From GCA-2794515 sp033763335 (GTDB taxonomy: Bacteria > Chloroflexota > Anaerolineae > Aggregatilineales > Phototrophicaceae), in NCBI GenBank assembly GCA_033763335.1, contig JANRKU010000054.1:1-64000 (forward strand): a DNA stretch of 64,000 nucleotides. The letters are read 5' to 3'. Below are positions 17,579 through 27,600 of this stretch, piece by piece. The first letter of the stretch is position 1, and every line of letters begins with the position of its first letter. The notes beneath the pieces were generated by a model that saw only the letters and a list, made by a program, of their open reading frames with translations, ran no database searches and was not told the origin of the DNA. The position numbers and the translations under genes were made by a program.

Positions 17579-18613
17579 TTAATTATCGGTATCGGCATAT
17601 TGCGCGGTGATGGTGGGGATGAGATATTCGCTAAAGGCGCGGTCTACATCATATTCGGGCATCCAACCCCAATCGGCACGCGCCGCCCCATCATTCATAT
17701 CACAGGGCCAGCTATCCACAATATTTTGTCTACCCGGGGTGGGGTCATAGGTGATTTGTGCCGATGGGAAATATTTCATCACCCGTTGGGCAATTTGCTC
17801 TGCACTGAGGCTAAATCCAGACACATTATACGTGTGGCGTGATAACGCTTCTTTTGGTGTTGCAGAAAGTTCCAACAAGGCACGGATGGCATCTGGCATC
17901 ACCATAAAGGGCATGGTGGTATCTGGACGCACAAAACTGGCGTATGGCTCACCTTTGGCGGCGGCGTGTATCATTTCTGGGGCATAATCGCTCGTACCGC
18001 CACTAGGCATGGTGGTCGCGCTGATAATCCCAGGGAAGCGCACACAGCGAAAATCCACGCCGTTTTCATCGGGATTCACCGCCAATTGGCGATAATGCGA
18101 GGCATAATAACGCCCCAAATGCTCACAATAGAGCTTATTGCACCCATACATGGTGATGGGGTTGGTATATTGGTCTTCATGCACAGGCGGAACAGTGTGC
18201 TTGATGGCGAGGCTCGGCATTCCATATATCCCCACAGAGCTTGGGAAGATGAATTTAACCGCTTTTGCCCGCCAACGGGCTTGCTCGACTGCCACTTGGA
18301 GCATATTGATTGTGCCTTGCACATTCACGCGATGCGCCGCCTCTGGGCGAAATTCCGAATGGGTAGAGAGCAACGCCGCAAGGTGATAAATCGTGTCTAT
18401 TTCATATTCACTGGTGAGGTTATCGAGCAGGTTTTGGTCTAAAATATCACCGACAATGCTCGTTTCTACCAGCGAATTCATCGGCTCATCCATTCCGCGC
18501 AAATCCATCACCACAATGGGCAACGCATCGGGCATGGCGGTGAGTGCTTTAATGAGTCCATGCCCCACTTCGCCATTTGCGCCAGAAATCAAAATAACTT
18601 TTTTTCGTGACAT
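17579..18613 (-). CDS. SDR-type L-threonine 3-dehydrogenase-like protein
   Basis: A 344-residue extended SDR resembling the UDP-galactose-epimerase-like L-threonine 3-dehydrogenases. The N-terminal motif is SGANGEVG. Catalytic Ser and Tyr-x-x-x-Lys appear as FPSSVGIYG and MYGCNKLYCE. The stretches RFPGIISATTMPSGGTSDYA and TTMPFMVMPDAIRALLEL closely follow the threonine dehydrogenase pattern. Threonine oxidation to 2-amino-3-ketobutyrate is the likely reaction. A related nucleotide-sugar enzyme is possible but less likely. It begins six bases after the stop of the receptor kinase gene and has its own AAGGA site, so the two are co-transcribed. No ketobutyrate ligase gene is nearby. Confidence 0.8.
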   Translation of the reverse strand: MSRKKVILISGANGEVGHGLIKALTAMPDALPIVVMDLRGMDEPMNSLVETSIVGDILDQNLLDNLTSEYEIDTIYHLAALLSTHSEFRPEAAHRVNVQGTINMLQVAVEQARWRAKAVKFIFPSSVGIYGMPSLAIKHTVPPVHEDQYTNPITMYGCNKLYCEHLGRYYASHYRQLAVNPDENGVDFRCVRFPGIISATTMPSGGTSDYAPEMIHAAAKGEPYASFVRPDTTMPFMVMPDAIRALLELSATPKEALSRHTYNVSGFSLSAEQIAQRVMKYFPSAQITYDPTPGRQNIVDSWPCDMNDGAARADWGWMPEYDVDRAFSEYLIPTITAQYADTDN

Positions 18614-18619
18614 AATTTT

Positions 18620-21112
18620 TTATCCTTCATAAGCGCGTACACAGCGCAACCCAACATTATTAAATTCACCATCTTGTGCATACCAATTGCGGTTAGTAGA
18701 CCGATTAAAGTGAGAACGACTGCTCCAATCACCACCGCGCATCCCTCTATCGGCAATGGTGTTCAGATTTTCGCGTCCATCATCATCACGATATGGATAC
18801 GGCATATAAATAGTGCTAATCCATTCCCATACACCACCCGCCATATCCGCCGCACCCACCCATGATGCACCCAATGGGTAACTATTGACAGGTTTGGTCT
18901 GTGCAACGGAATTATCACGGTATGCCATGCGGTCTTCCAAAAAGCTATCACCCCATGGGAATAGATAGCTATTGGGTCCTCTGGCGGCGTATTCCCATTC
19001 GGCTTCAGTGGCGAGTCTGCCTCCGCGTTGACGGCAATAATCTCGCGCTTCGTACCATGTGATATTTATACGGGGCAAATCGCTGTCTGTCCATTCGCTA
19101 GAACGTCCCGCATAACCATTTTGGGCATCAAATTGCCCATTGGTGACTTCGGTAACATCAATCCAAAACGGGGTATCAAAACAAATTTCATGCACAGGCT
19201 GTTCATCGGCAACGGCAGACGAATCTGAGCTTAATGTATTGACAGAATAATTGATTTGGTCGTCATTGCTCCCCATATTGAAGCACCCAATGGGGACAAG
19301 TGCCATCGTCACACCATCAATTACGCGAGTGACGGGTCGCCATTGGGTATTGCTGGTGATATATGCCCCACCCGAATACCCTGCGGGTACGGCTACTGTC
19401 GGGGTTGGGGTATTGGTCACATAGGGCGTTGATGGGATGTCGGTAAGGGTTGGTAGGCGGGTTTGGGTAGCGGTGGCGGTTGGGGTATAGGTGGCTGTGC
19501 TGGTTGGGGTCTTGGTAAAGGTCGCAGTCGCTGTAGGGGTGCGCGTTGGTGTTGGTGTATTGGTGGCTGTGGGCGCATTGGCGGTAGCTGTTTGCGCTTG
19601 GGCAACGGTGGTGCTTTGGATTCTGGCGACAATCGTATTTTCTACCGATTGTGCCTGTTCTGTTTGGGTTGTAATGACATTGAGTGTGGCGTTCACTACC
19701 GCTTCTTGTGTTTGCGCCCGTTGTGTTTGTGATAGGGTTGGCGTATGGGTTTGGGTCGGCGTATCGGTCGGTGTGGGCGTAGGCGTGTTGGTCTTGGTCG
19801 GCGTTGTTGTTGGACGCGGGGTTTGTGATGGGGTTACGGTTGCCGTTGCGGTATCGGATGGCAAAAGTGCCACAGCATTGGCTGTAGCAGTACCAGATTG
19901 CCCCACATCTCCCGCAGAATTAGCACTCCCCAATATCAGCACCACGACCACCGCTAAAATCGCAATAATCCCCACCCCACCAATAATCAAGGCTGTTCGA
20001 TTATCCGATTTTTGGGGCATATTAGGCGACCACGCCCCTGTGCCAGATGGCGGATAGGGTTGTGGGTATGGGGTGGGTGGTTGCCCACCATACGGGGGCT
20101 GTGATGGATTCCAGACTTTACTGCCTGATGGTGAATTTGGTGGTTGACCATAAGGGGTGGGAGTGGGTTGGCGCGGGACAAATTGGCTTGGGGTTAATGA
20201 CCCAGAACGGGGTTGTCTGCGGACAGTAAAGGTCAAAAAGCCTGTTGGAATTTCGGTGATGGTATTGCCCACACTATTGGCAAAGGCTTTGGCAAATTCG
20301 CTCACTGTGGGATAACGGTCTTGTGGATTTTTTGCCATCGCTTTAATCAATACCAGATTCACCCCTTCAAGCAAGCCCATCCGCATCTGATGGACTGGGG
20401 TGGGCATTTCATTGAGGTGCATGTGCATGAGGGCGTAGGGTGTTGGTGCTTGAAATGGGGGCTTGCCCGCCAACATCGCATAAATCACGGCGGCGAGGGC
20501 ATATTGGTCAGATTGTGCGCCAACACCCTCACTTTTCCATTGCTCAGGGGGCATATAAGACGGTGTTCCCATCACCATGCCTGTGCCAGTGAGTCCACTA
20601 GTCGCGCTATTGGTCAGTTTGGCAATCCCAAAATCTACGATAAACGCGCTTCCGCGATTATCAAACATAATATTGCTCGGTTTAATATCCCGATGCACCA
20701 CCCCTTTGCTATGGGCATAATCGAGGGCGCTGGCGAGTTGTTTTAACAAGTCAATGACTTCGCTTGGCGCTGGCAATGGGAGGTTATCGGCAAAGCGTTG
20801 GGAGAGGCGTTCTTCTAATGACCCACCTGTAAGCAAGCGCATGACCACATAGCTCATGCCTTTATCGGTGCCAAAATCATATACAGGGACGATATGAGGA
20901 TGCTCAAGCGAGGCAGAGGTGGTCGCTTCATGGGTGAACCGTGCCATATAATCGGGGTCGGTAGCGAGTGCGCTGGTCAATACCTTAACGGCGACTTCGC
21001 GCTGGAGGTTGGGTTGATAGGCACGAAACACCGCACCCATCCCGCCCATACCCAATAATTCTAATAGTTGATATTGCCCTAAAGTTTGACCGGCTAAACT
21101 ATCAAAACTCAT
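18620..21112 (-). CDS. Receptor Ser/Thr protein kinase (PknB-like) with FGE-like C-terminal domain
   Basis: An 830-residue single-pass kinase. The kinase domain (about 13-275) has glycine loop GMGGMGAVFRA, Lys in VAVKVL, HRDIKPSNIMFD, DFGIAKL and SYMPPEQW. A Pro/Gln-rich juxtamembrane segment and one membrane helix (about 371-395) follow. Next is a long Thr/Pro-rich stalk, then an FGE/sulfatase-modifying-type domain (about 620-830; GRLATEAEWEYAARGP, MRGGDWSSRSHFN). The two active-site cysteines expected after RGGSW in true formylglycine-generating enzymes are absent (SSRSHF), so this domain is probably a binding or sensing module. ATG at 21110-21112 is chosen because AAGG precedes it at good spacing; an in-frame ATG five codons upstream lacks one. 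Confidence 0.92.
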   Translation of the reverse strand: MSFDSLAGQTLGQYQLLELLGMGGMGAVFRAYQPNLQREVAVKVLTSALATDPDYMARFTHEATTSASLEHPHIVPVYDFGTDKGMSYVVMRLLTGGSLEERLSQRFADNLPLPAPSEVIDLLKQLASALDYAHSKGVVHRDIKPSNIMFDNRGSAFIVDFGIAKLTNSATSGLTGTGMVMGTPSYMPPEQWKSEGVGAQSDQYALAAVIYAMLAGKPPFQAPTPYALMHMHLNEMPTPVHQMRMGLLEGVNLVLIKAMAKNPQDRYPTVSEFAKAFANSVGNTITEIPTGFLTFTVRRQPRSGSLTPSQFVPRQPTPTPYGQPPNSPSGSKVWNPSQPPYGGQPPTPYPQPYPPSGTGAWSPNMPQKSDNRTALIIGGVGIIAILAVVVVLILGSANSAGDVGQSGTATANAVALLPSDTATATVTPSQTPRPTTTPTKTNTPTPTPTDTPTQTHTPTLSQTQRAQTQEAVVNATLNVITTQTEQAQSVENTIVARIQSTTVAQAQTATANAPTATNTPTPTRTPTATATFTKTPTSTATYTPTATATQTRLPTLTDIPSTPYVTNTPTPTVAVPAGYSGGAYITSNTQWRPVTRVIDGVTMALVPIGCFNMGSNDDQINYSVNTLSSDSSAVADEQPVHEICFDTPFWIDVTEVTNGQFDAQNGYAGRSSEWTDSDLPRINITWYEARDYCRQRGGRLATEAEWEYAARGPNSYLFPWGDSFLEDRMAYRDNSVAQTKPVNSYPLGASWVGAADMAGGVWEWISTIYMPYPYRDDDGRENLNTIADRGMRGGDWSSRSHFNRSTNRNWYAQDGEFNNVGLRCVRAYEG

Positions 21113-21206
21113 AAAAACAACCTTCATGATAGGAGAAAATCATCTTTATATTAGCCCAACCTATCTCTATATGCAAAGCTAGAGGGCAAAATCATTAAAA
21201 ATAACC

Positions 21207-21212
21207 TATAAT
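21207..21212 (+). promoter_or_regulatory. Possible -10 box of the histidine kinase operon
   Basis: TATAAT lies 38 bases before the kinase ATG, in an AT-rich divergent gap. No convincing -35 box is at the standard distance. Confidence 0.4.
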
Positions 21213-21250
21213 TTAATCAATACATAAAACACTAGGGGAGTTGTGAACAA

Positions 21251-22204
21251 ATGTCATCTAAACAAAACCCTATTTCATTTGAAGTCTGGCTCGCTGGGGG
21301 GTATATTATTGTTGCCCTCACATGGATATTTGCCAGTGATAATTTTTTGCAATTGTTTATATCGGAATCTATTTATCAGCTTTCTAGTTTTCAGACGCTT
21401 AAAGGGACAAGTTTTGTCATTTTTACAGGTATCTTGTTATGGTGGATTATGCGAAACAAACGGCGCGAATTAGAAGAATATGTCCAAACATTGCAAGTCG
21501 TTAATCAAACATTGGTTCATGATATGGCAGAACGAGAACGCGCCCAATCGGAATTGGCTTTAATTAACGAAAAAATTGCAGAGCGGGTGGCAGAAGGTAT
21601 TCAACAGGAGCGACAACACCTCGCCCGCGATTTACATGATGCTGTGACCCAGACGATGTTCTCTGCCAGCGTCATTGCAGAGACCTTGTTGGTGATATGG
21701 GAACACAACCCAGAGCAAGTTCCCGATGGGTTACGCCAGCTACAATTACTCACGCGGGGGGCGGTGGCAGATATGCGAATGTTATTGCTAGAATTGCGTC
21801 CACATGCCATTGAGGAAATACGATTGCCCCAATTACTCAAACAATTATGCGAATCGTATTCGGGACGCAATGGCATTACACCCGAATTGCGCGTAGACGA
21901 TTCTATTTTATTACCGGTGCGTGTGCGCCATGCGTTTTATCGGATTGCCCAAGAAGCACTCAATAATATTTCCAAACATGCCAAAGCAACCCATGTTAGC
22001 ATTACCCTAGAGCGGAATATGACTACCATTATGCTCAAAATTCACGATAATGGAAAAGGATTTATTGTAGATAAAGTCGTAGATGGTTCTCACTTTGGTG
22101 TCAAAATTATGCAAGAACGCGCACAAGAAATTAATGCCATTTTTCATATTAAAAGCAACCCCAATCAGGGGACATCTATTTATTTAGGATGGGAATCTGT
22201 CTAA
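21251..22204 (+). CDS. Sensor histidine kinase, LiaS/NarL-partner type
   Basis: A 317-residue membrane kinase. Two hydrophobic segments (about 12-37 and 50-67) precede a coiled linker. The HisKA_3 motif ERQHLARDLHDAVTQTMFSA has His129 as the phospho-acceptor. The HATPase domain carries NNISKHAKATHV and IHDNGKGF with a short final lobe. There is only a short extracellular loop, so the signal is probably sensed in or near the membrane. GGAG lies ten bases before the ATG. The response regulator gene starts one base after its stop, forming a classical pair. Confidence 0.92.
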   Translation: MSSKQNPISFEVWLAGGYIIVALTWIFASDNFLQLFISESIYQLSSFQTLKGTSFVIFTGILLWWIMRNKRRELEEYVQTLQVVNQTLVHDMAERERAQSELALINEKIAERVAEGIQQERQHLARDLHDAVTQTMFSASVIAETLLVIWEHNPEQVPDGLRQLQLLTRGAVADMRMLLLELRPHAIEEIRLPQLLKQLCESYSGRNGITPELRVDDSILLPVRVRHAFYRIAQEALNNISKHAKATHVSITLERNMTTIMLKIHDNGKGFIVDKVVDGSHFGVKIMQERAQEINAIFHIKSNPNQGTSIYLGWESV

Positions 22205-22205
22205 A

Positions 22206-22850
22206 ATGCCTAATCCAATTCGTGTTTTAATCGTAGATGACCACGCAATGGTACGAACCGGGCTTTCTACGTTACTCAGAAATCTAAACAATATTGAACC
22301 TATCGGTGAAGCCTCTGATGGGACGGATGCCGTTGAGTTTTGTAAAACAACAAAACCAGATGTTATTCTGATGGACATCAAAATGAATCATCTGAGTGGA
22401 ATCGAAGCTACCAGTCAAATTTTAGCAGAGAATCCCCAAATTCGGATTATTGGACTCACCAGTTTTAAGGATGACAATCTCGCCATCGGTATTTTGCAAG
22501 CAGGGGCATTGGGATATTTGCTCAAAGATGCCGATATAGCGCAAATTGAAACGACTATTAGAAATGTGATGTCAAATAGTAGCACACTCACAATACTCGC
22601 CACACAAACCATCAAAAGTTTACTACACAATACCCCTATCCCCCCCCGCAACCCCCTGTCAGAACGTGAGCAAGATGTCTTAAAATTGATGATGCAAGGG
22701 ATGACAAACTTCAAAATTGCTAAAAAATTGGTCATTAGCCAATCCACTGTCAAATTTCATGTGAGCAATATTTTGGAGAAATTAAAAGTAACTACTCGTA
22801 CCGAAGCAGTCGCATACGCCCTCAAAAATCGCTTTTTCGATTCAAATTAA
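22206..22850 (+). CDS. NarL/FixJ-family response regulator
   Basis: A 214-residue transcription regulator. The receiver domain (1-120) has acidic pair DD11-12, phospho-acceptor Asp57 (VILMDIKM) and switch Lys in GYLLKDAD. The C-terminal LuxR-type helix-turn-helix (about 148-205) contains LSEREQDVLKLMMQGMTN and ISQSTVKFHVSNILEKL. Paired with the kinase immediately upstream. Targets are unknown; the adjacent lone receiver and FHA genes are candidates by position only. Confidence 0.94.
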   Translation: MPNPIRVLIVDDHAMVRTGLSTLLRNLNNIEPIGEASDGTDAVEFCKTTKPDVILMDIKMNHLSGIEATSQILAENPQIRIIGLTSFKDDNLAIGILQAGALGYLLKDADIAQIETTIRNVMSNSSTLTILATQTIKSLLHNTPIPPRNPLSEREQDVLKLMMQGMTNFKIAKKLVISQSTVKFHVSNILEKLKVTTRTEAVAYALKNRFFDSN

Positions 22851-22863
22851 TCCTTCACTGTAC

Positions 22864-22891
22864 AAACGGCTAGTTTTTTGCCTAGCCGTTT
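22864..22891 (+). terminator. Hairpin after the two-component pair
   Basis: AAACGGCTAG and CTAGCCGTTT form a perfect ten-base stem around TTTTTTGC. The downstream flank lacks a U-run, so it may end transcription weakly or protect the 3' end. Confidence 0.5.
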
Positions 22892-22994
22892 GATAACCAC
22901 TTCCCCCCCCATTCAACCAATAGTTTCATCTTGATATTTACCGTATGATGAAAGGTGTAGTTACTTTATTTTTTTGATAAAAGAGATTCACATT

Positions 22995-23369
22995 ATGATT
23001 AGGGTTGTTATTGTAGATGATTATGATATGGTCAGGCGGAGCTTAAAATGGCTTTTTTATCGCACAGATGATATAGAGGTTGTGGCGGTTGGCACAAATG
23101 GGCATGAGGCGCTCACCTTATGCCAAACTTATTTGCCCGATGTGCTTATAATGGATGTTGAAATGCCCGCCTTAAATGGGTTATCCGCCACCAAAAGAAT
23201 TCGCGCTCAATTTGCAACCATGCCAATTATTCTCTTGAGTAATTTTGCCGAAGAAATAAAAACCGATGACATATTCTTGGCAGGTGCAAATGCCCGCCTC
23301 ATCAAAGAAGGGTCTGGAGAAGAAATTCTGCAAACTATTCGAGATTTGGTGCGTTTAAGTAATGGTTAG
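22995..23369 (+). CDS. Single-domain response regulator
   Basis: A 124-residue stand-alone receiver with acidic pair DD8-9, Asp54 (VLIMDVEM) and switch Lys in ARLIKEGSGEE. There is no output domain. The ATG at 22995 is preferred over a TTG seven codons upstream because AAGAGA precedes it. It lies 144 bases after the NarL-type regulator and could be an alternative phosphate acceptor or sink for the same kinase (inference). Confidence 0.88.
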   Translation: MIRVVIVDDYDMVRRSLKWLFYRTDDIEVVAVGTNGHEALTLCQTYLPDVLIMDVEMPALNGLSATKRIRAQFATMPIILLSNFAEEIKTDDIFLAGANARLIKEGSGEEILQTIRDLVRLSNG

Positions 23370-23592
23370 TTAGGGATAAACAAGTTAAAGAAATCGCCTC
23401 TCTCATCGAAAAATAACGGAACATCACAATCTACATGCAAACCCCGCATAAATACGCTACAATAGAATAAATTCATCATTATATCCTCTGGATTTGACAG
23501 AACGGTTCAGTAGGTTTATATTTTGAGATTATGATGCAGGGTTATTTCTCAAATAGCACACCATTTGAGCGTTATTTTAGGAGCGCAGGTAG

Positions 23593-24438
23593 ATGATACA
23601 AAACAACGACAATTTTCGCTTCATTGTCCGTAGAGGACCTCAACCTAACCAAGTCTTTGAATTGAACAAAGACCTTTTGACATTGGGACGGGATATTACC
23701 AACGATATAACCATCAATGACCCCGAAGTGAGTCGGCATCACTTACGTATCACTCGTGGCACCGATGGCTATACGATTGAAGATTTGGGGTCTACCAATG
23801 GTACATTTATCAATGGGCAACGCCTCACTGGGAGCAGGGCATTAAATCGTGGGGATATGATTGGTTTAGGAGAAACCGTGACACTCACCTATGATGTCAT
23901 GCGCCCCCAACAACAACCATCTACCCCACCTCAATATTCACAACCCCAACAACCACCAAATGCCTATGCGCCTCCTCCCCAACAACCGCCGAATCAATAT
24001 TCGCAACCACAGCCACCACCCAATCAGTATTCACAACCCCAACAACCACCTAGCCCTTATGCGCCCCCACCCCAATATGGTCAACCACCAGTCGCGGGGC
24101 AACCCAATTATTATCAACAAGGGCAAGTCCCACCTGTGCCAAATTATGAGGCAGGATACGACCCACAAGCCCCCGATTATAATCAGAACCCACCGGGTTA
24201 TGATTATGACCCCTATGCGGTGCGCGAAGAAGAAACCCCTAGCACATGGCGCTGGGTGGTGATTGGTTGTGCGGGTTTATTGCTCTTTTGCTGTTGTGCC
24301 TCTGTGATTGGCTTGGTCATCATTGACACTGCCAGATTATGGTGCGAATTGCCCATCTTCAAAGACACTGTTACCCCCATTGTCGGGTTGGTTGCAGAAG
24401 CATTGGGCATTGTGGGAACAGCGATTACGTGTAACTAA
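23593..24438 (+). CDS. FHA-domain protein with Pro/Gln/Tyr linker and membrane anchor
   Basis: A 281-residue protein. The N-terminal FHA domain (about 8-98) shows LGRDITNDITI, SRHHLRI and LGSTNGTFINGQRL; the Arg, Ser-x-x-His and Asn residues for phosphothreonine binding are present. A low-complexity Pro/Gln/Tyr linker (about 100-205) follows. One membrane helix (about 218-242) contains GCAGLLLFCCCASVIGLVII. The arrangement suggests a membrane-tethered reader of phosphothreonine, likely serving the receptor kinases in this window (inference). The gap upstream (23370-23592) shows no other gene. Confidence 0.9.
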   Translation: MIQNNDNFRFIVRRGPQPNQVFELNKDLLTLGRDITNDITINDPEVSRHHLRITRGTDGYTIEDLGSTNGTFINGQRLTGSRALNRGDMIGLGETVTLTYDVMRPQQQPSTPPQYSQPQQPPNAYAPPPQQPPNQYSQPQPPPNQYSQPQQPPSPYAPPPQYGQPPVAGQPNYYQQGQVPPVPNYEAGYDPQAPDYNQNPPGYDYDPYAVREEETPSTWRWVVIGCAGLLLFCCCASVIGLVIIDTARLWCELPIFKDTVTPIVGLVAEALGIVGTAITCN

Positions 24439-24458
24439 TAGAAATCTTCTCTGTCTTA

Positions 24459-24500
24459 TGGCTGACATACGACCCTAAAGGGTCTAGTACAGCCATTACA
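24459..24500. repeat. Family-2 hairpin, core ACCC-TAAA-GGGT
   Basis: TGGCTGACATACG, core, then CTAGTACAGCCATTACA. Left and right edges match the 8391 copy in pattern; the core is unrelated. Confidence 0.7.
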
Positions 24501-24519
24501 CATCTGCCTGTTTAGGCGG

Positions 24520-24559
24520 TGTAATGGCAGACTAACGCGAAGCGTGTATGTCTGCCACA
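24520..24559. repeat. Family-2 hairpin, inverse orientation, core ACGC-GA-AGCGT
   Basis: TGTAATGGCAGACTA, core, then GTATGTCTGCCACA. Arms GGCAGAC and GTCTGCC pair. It faces the 24459 copy, as the pair at 8391/8449 does. Confidence 0.7.
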
Positions 24560-24564
24560 AATGT

Positions 24565-24607
24565 TATTAGCGATATGGGCATCACATCTTTGCCTATATC
24601 GCTAATA
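24565..24607. terminator. Strong hairpin between convergent FHA and TIR genes
   Basis: TATTAGCGATATGGGCA and TGCCTATATCGCTAATA form a 17-base stem (one G/T wobble) with a nine-base loop. It lies in the convergent gap and may serve both strands, although the flanking T-runs are short. Confidence 0.55.
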
Positions 24608-24642
24608 CACTCTATAAAAGCGCGTCATAATTCGCCCGTCAC

Positions 24643-27600
24643 TTATTCCAATGGGATGAGATTTTGTACCCCTGCTGATGGGGTGCTTTCGACAGACCAT
24701 CCTTCTATATTGTCCTGTGTACGGATTTTCCACCAAATAAATCCGTCTTCTTCAACTGGACCCTCAATAACTGTTACCAAGAGACCATCAGCTAGTGTAC
24801 TAATAATCACCCCCTCTAATGAGGGTGTTTCGCGTAGGCGAAGGTTACTATTGCTGGTGGTATTGATTACCACAATACTCCCCACCGATACACTAGGCAG
24901 GCTTGGCGGAGTGGTCGCGGTTGGGAATATAAAGGGTGTTGGGGTGATTTCTGATACGCCATCCACACAAAACGGTTCTAGCCCAAATTGTTCGCGTTGG
25001 GTGCAAGTGGGCGCGGGGACATAGCGATTTTCATACGTCCATGCCAATAAATCTTCTCGATTGAGCAACAAACGCCATTCGCGTAAAGTGGCATCACTCA
25101 TGCCTGTGAGCAATGACTGACCTGTTTCGTCAAAATCTACGCTCCTGAATGATGCCGTGTCGTCGGCACGATAACGCCGAATTTCTGCACCAGTCGCCAC
25201 TTCCCACACACTGAGACGGCGGTCTAACCCACCACTGACGATGCTCAAGCCATCTGGTGAAAAAGCCACACCCATCACACCGAGGTCATGCCCTGTAATC
25301 CGTCGCACCACACGTTCACGAGCATTGAGAGACGCATCGGCAACATTCCAAATAATCACCCCACCATTATCTTCACCAGAAACCGCCAATGTCCCTTCAG
25401 TATTGAAAGCAACCGAGCGAACACTGCTCCCATGACCTTTATATTCCCCCACGACTGCCCCTGTGGCAATATCCCACAACAGCAACGTTTGGTCGCCAGA
25501 AGCCGATAAAATTTGTGTCCCATCGGGGCTAATGGCAATATCATAAATTTGTGCTGTATGCCCAACATCATCCTTGCCCACTTTTGGTCCAAATTGGCGG
25601 ATAATCGTCGCTTCTGTCCCAGAAATATCCCACAAAATAATCGCCCCATTTTCATCGCCTGTGACGACTTGTTGATTATTGGGCAAATAGGCAACCGATA
25701 GCACATCGCTTTCGTGTCCGATGAGTTCAAAAATCGGCATACCGGTATTCACATTCCATAAAATCGCTTTGTCATCGGCACTACCCGATAAGGCAGTGAC
25801 ATTATCTGATGAGAGTGCTACATCATAGACCAAATCGGTATGACCTCTAAATTCTTGAATGGTGAGACCAGTGGCACGTGACCACAAACGCAATGTGCCA
25901 TCGTATGAGCCAGACAGGACAGTCAAATCGTCTTTTCCATAAACACCCACCACCGTCCCAAGCCGTACATCAGAACTTTGATGACCAGAAAAAACAATCG
26001 TCTGCTCAGAATTTTCCAAATCCCACAACCGCGCCACACCATTATCTGCACCAGTGAACATCATCTCCCCATCACCAGAAATAGCCACGGCAAAGACAGG
26101 TGCATCATGGTCATTAAAGCTATTTAAGACTGTATTGGTTGTCACATCCCATATCAAGATGCTGGTATCTTCTGATATAGAAATAAACTCGCGCCCATTG
26201 GGAAAATAAGCGACTCCATTTACAGCTTCATTATGTTGTGTAAATTCGCGGATGGCGCTACCTGTTGTACTCAAAACATCCCACAACTGCACCGTATTAT
26301 CCGCAGAACCAGAGAGCAAGCGCGAGGCGGCGGTTGGGCTAAAATCCAACGATACCACATCATCGGTATGACCGACTAAAAATTTGATAAAACCATCTGC
26401 CACTGACCACACACCCACACGGTCATCATCAGAGCCAGAGGCGAATAATGTACCATCGTTATTAAACGCGACACTATTCACTGCCCCATTATGCCCTGTG
26501 TAATTTTCTATCAATTCGCCTGTGAGAGGATTCCATAAGTTAATTTGTCTATCTTCCCCACCAGAGAGTAATAATTGCACATTAGGGTTCGGGCTAAATG
26601 CGAGTGTATTTACCCCGCCTGTATGAGCATCCCAACGGGCAAATTGGCTTTGGGTGGCAATATCCCATATCACAATGCGCCCATCTGCCCCAGCCGAAAC
26701 GATACGTGTACCATCTAGGCTAAAGGCAATAGACCGCACACGGTTGGTATGCCCTGTCTGATTCGTCCCTGATAACCGAAATAGTTCATCACCCGTTTCG
26801 GTGTTCCATACGATGACGGCATTGCCAACCCCGCCAGCCGCGAGCGTTTCATCGGGTGAGATGGCGAGTGCCAATACCTGCACACCCTGTAAATCGAATA
26901 AAAAGCGCGTTCCGGGTGTATAGGCGACTTCTGCCAAAATCCGTTGCGATTGTGGTGGGGCATTCACCAATTCATTGGCAGATACCGCCAATAATACCGC
27001 CAGTTCATTCAAATTGTCGCTCAAAGCGCGTCCCGCGTTTGATGCCAGCGCCAAACTCCGCGCCTGCAATTCGTTGGCAACTGCCTCTGCACGGGCGATT
27101 TCTGCGCCTGCTAGGGCATCTCTCGCTTGGGCTTCGGCGCTCACCGCCTGTGCTTGTGCGCCCACAGCGATGAGGCTCAAAATGAGCGATGCCAATAAAC
27201 CAATGGCTAAAAAGCTGAGTGCAATCCGTAGGCGATTTTGTGAGCGTCTACGAAGCACCAATTCGCGCTCCAGCCGTTCACGCTCTAGGCGCTCACGCTC
27301 CTCATTTTCTTTGATACTTACTTGGATAAACTCACGTTGCAAACTGGTGGCATCGGCTTCATCTAACCAAATTTCGGCGCGTGCCAACCGATTCCCTGTG
27401 AGCAAATAGGCTTTATCGCGCTGGGCAGATACCCAATCGGTGGCAGATTGCAATAATTCACTACTCAGGCGCAAATTCTCTTTATCTTCTGCCACCCATC
27501 CCTTAAATCTGTCCCATTCGCGGATGAGCGCCTCATGCCCAATATCCACCAAAATGGTCGGGGCAGATTGGGCGCTGTTGGGGCGGATTTGAAAATTGGT

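Noticed and set aside
18620..21112. True formylglycine-generating enzyme activity
   Set aside because: The active-site cysteines are missing and no sulfatase gene is nearby.
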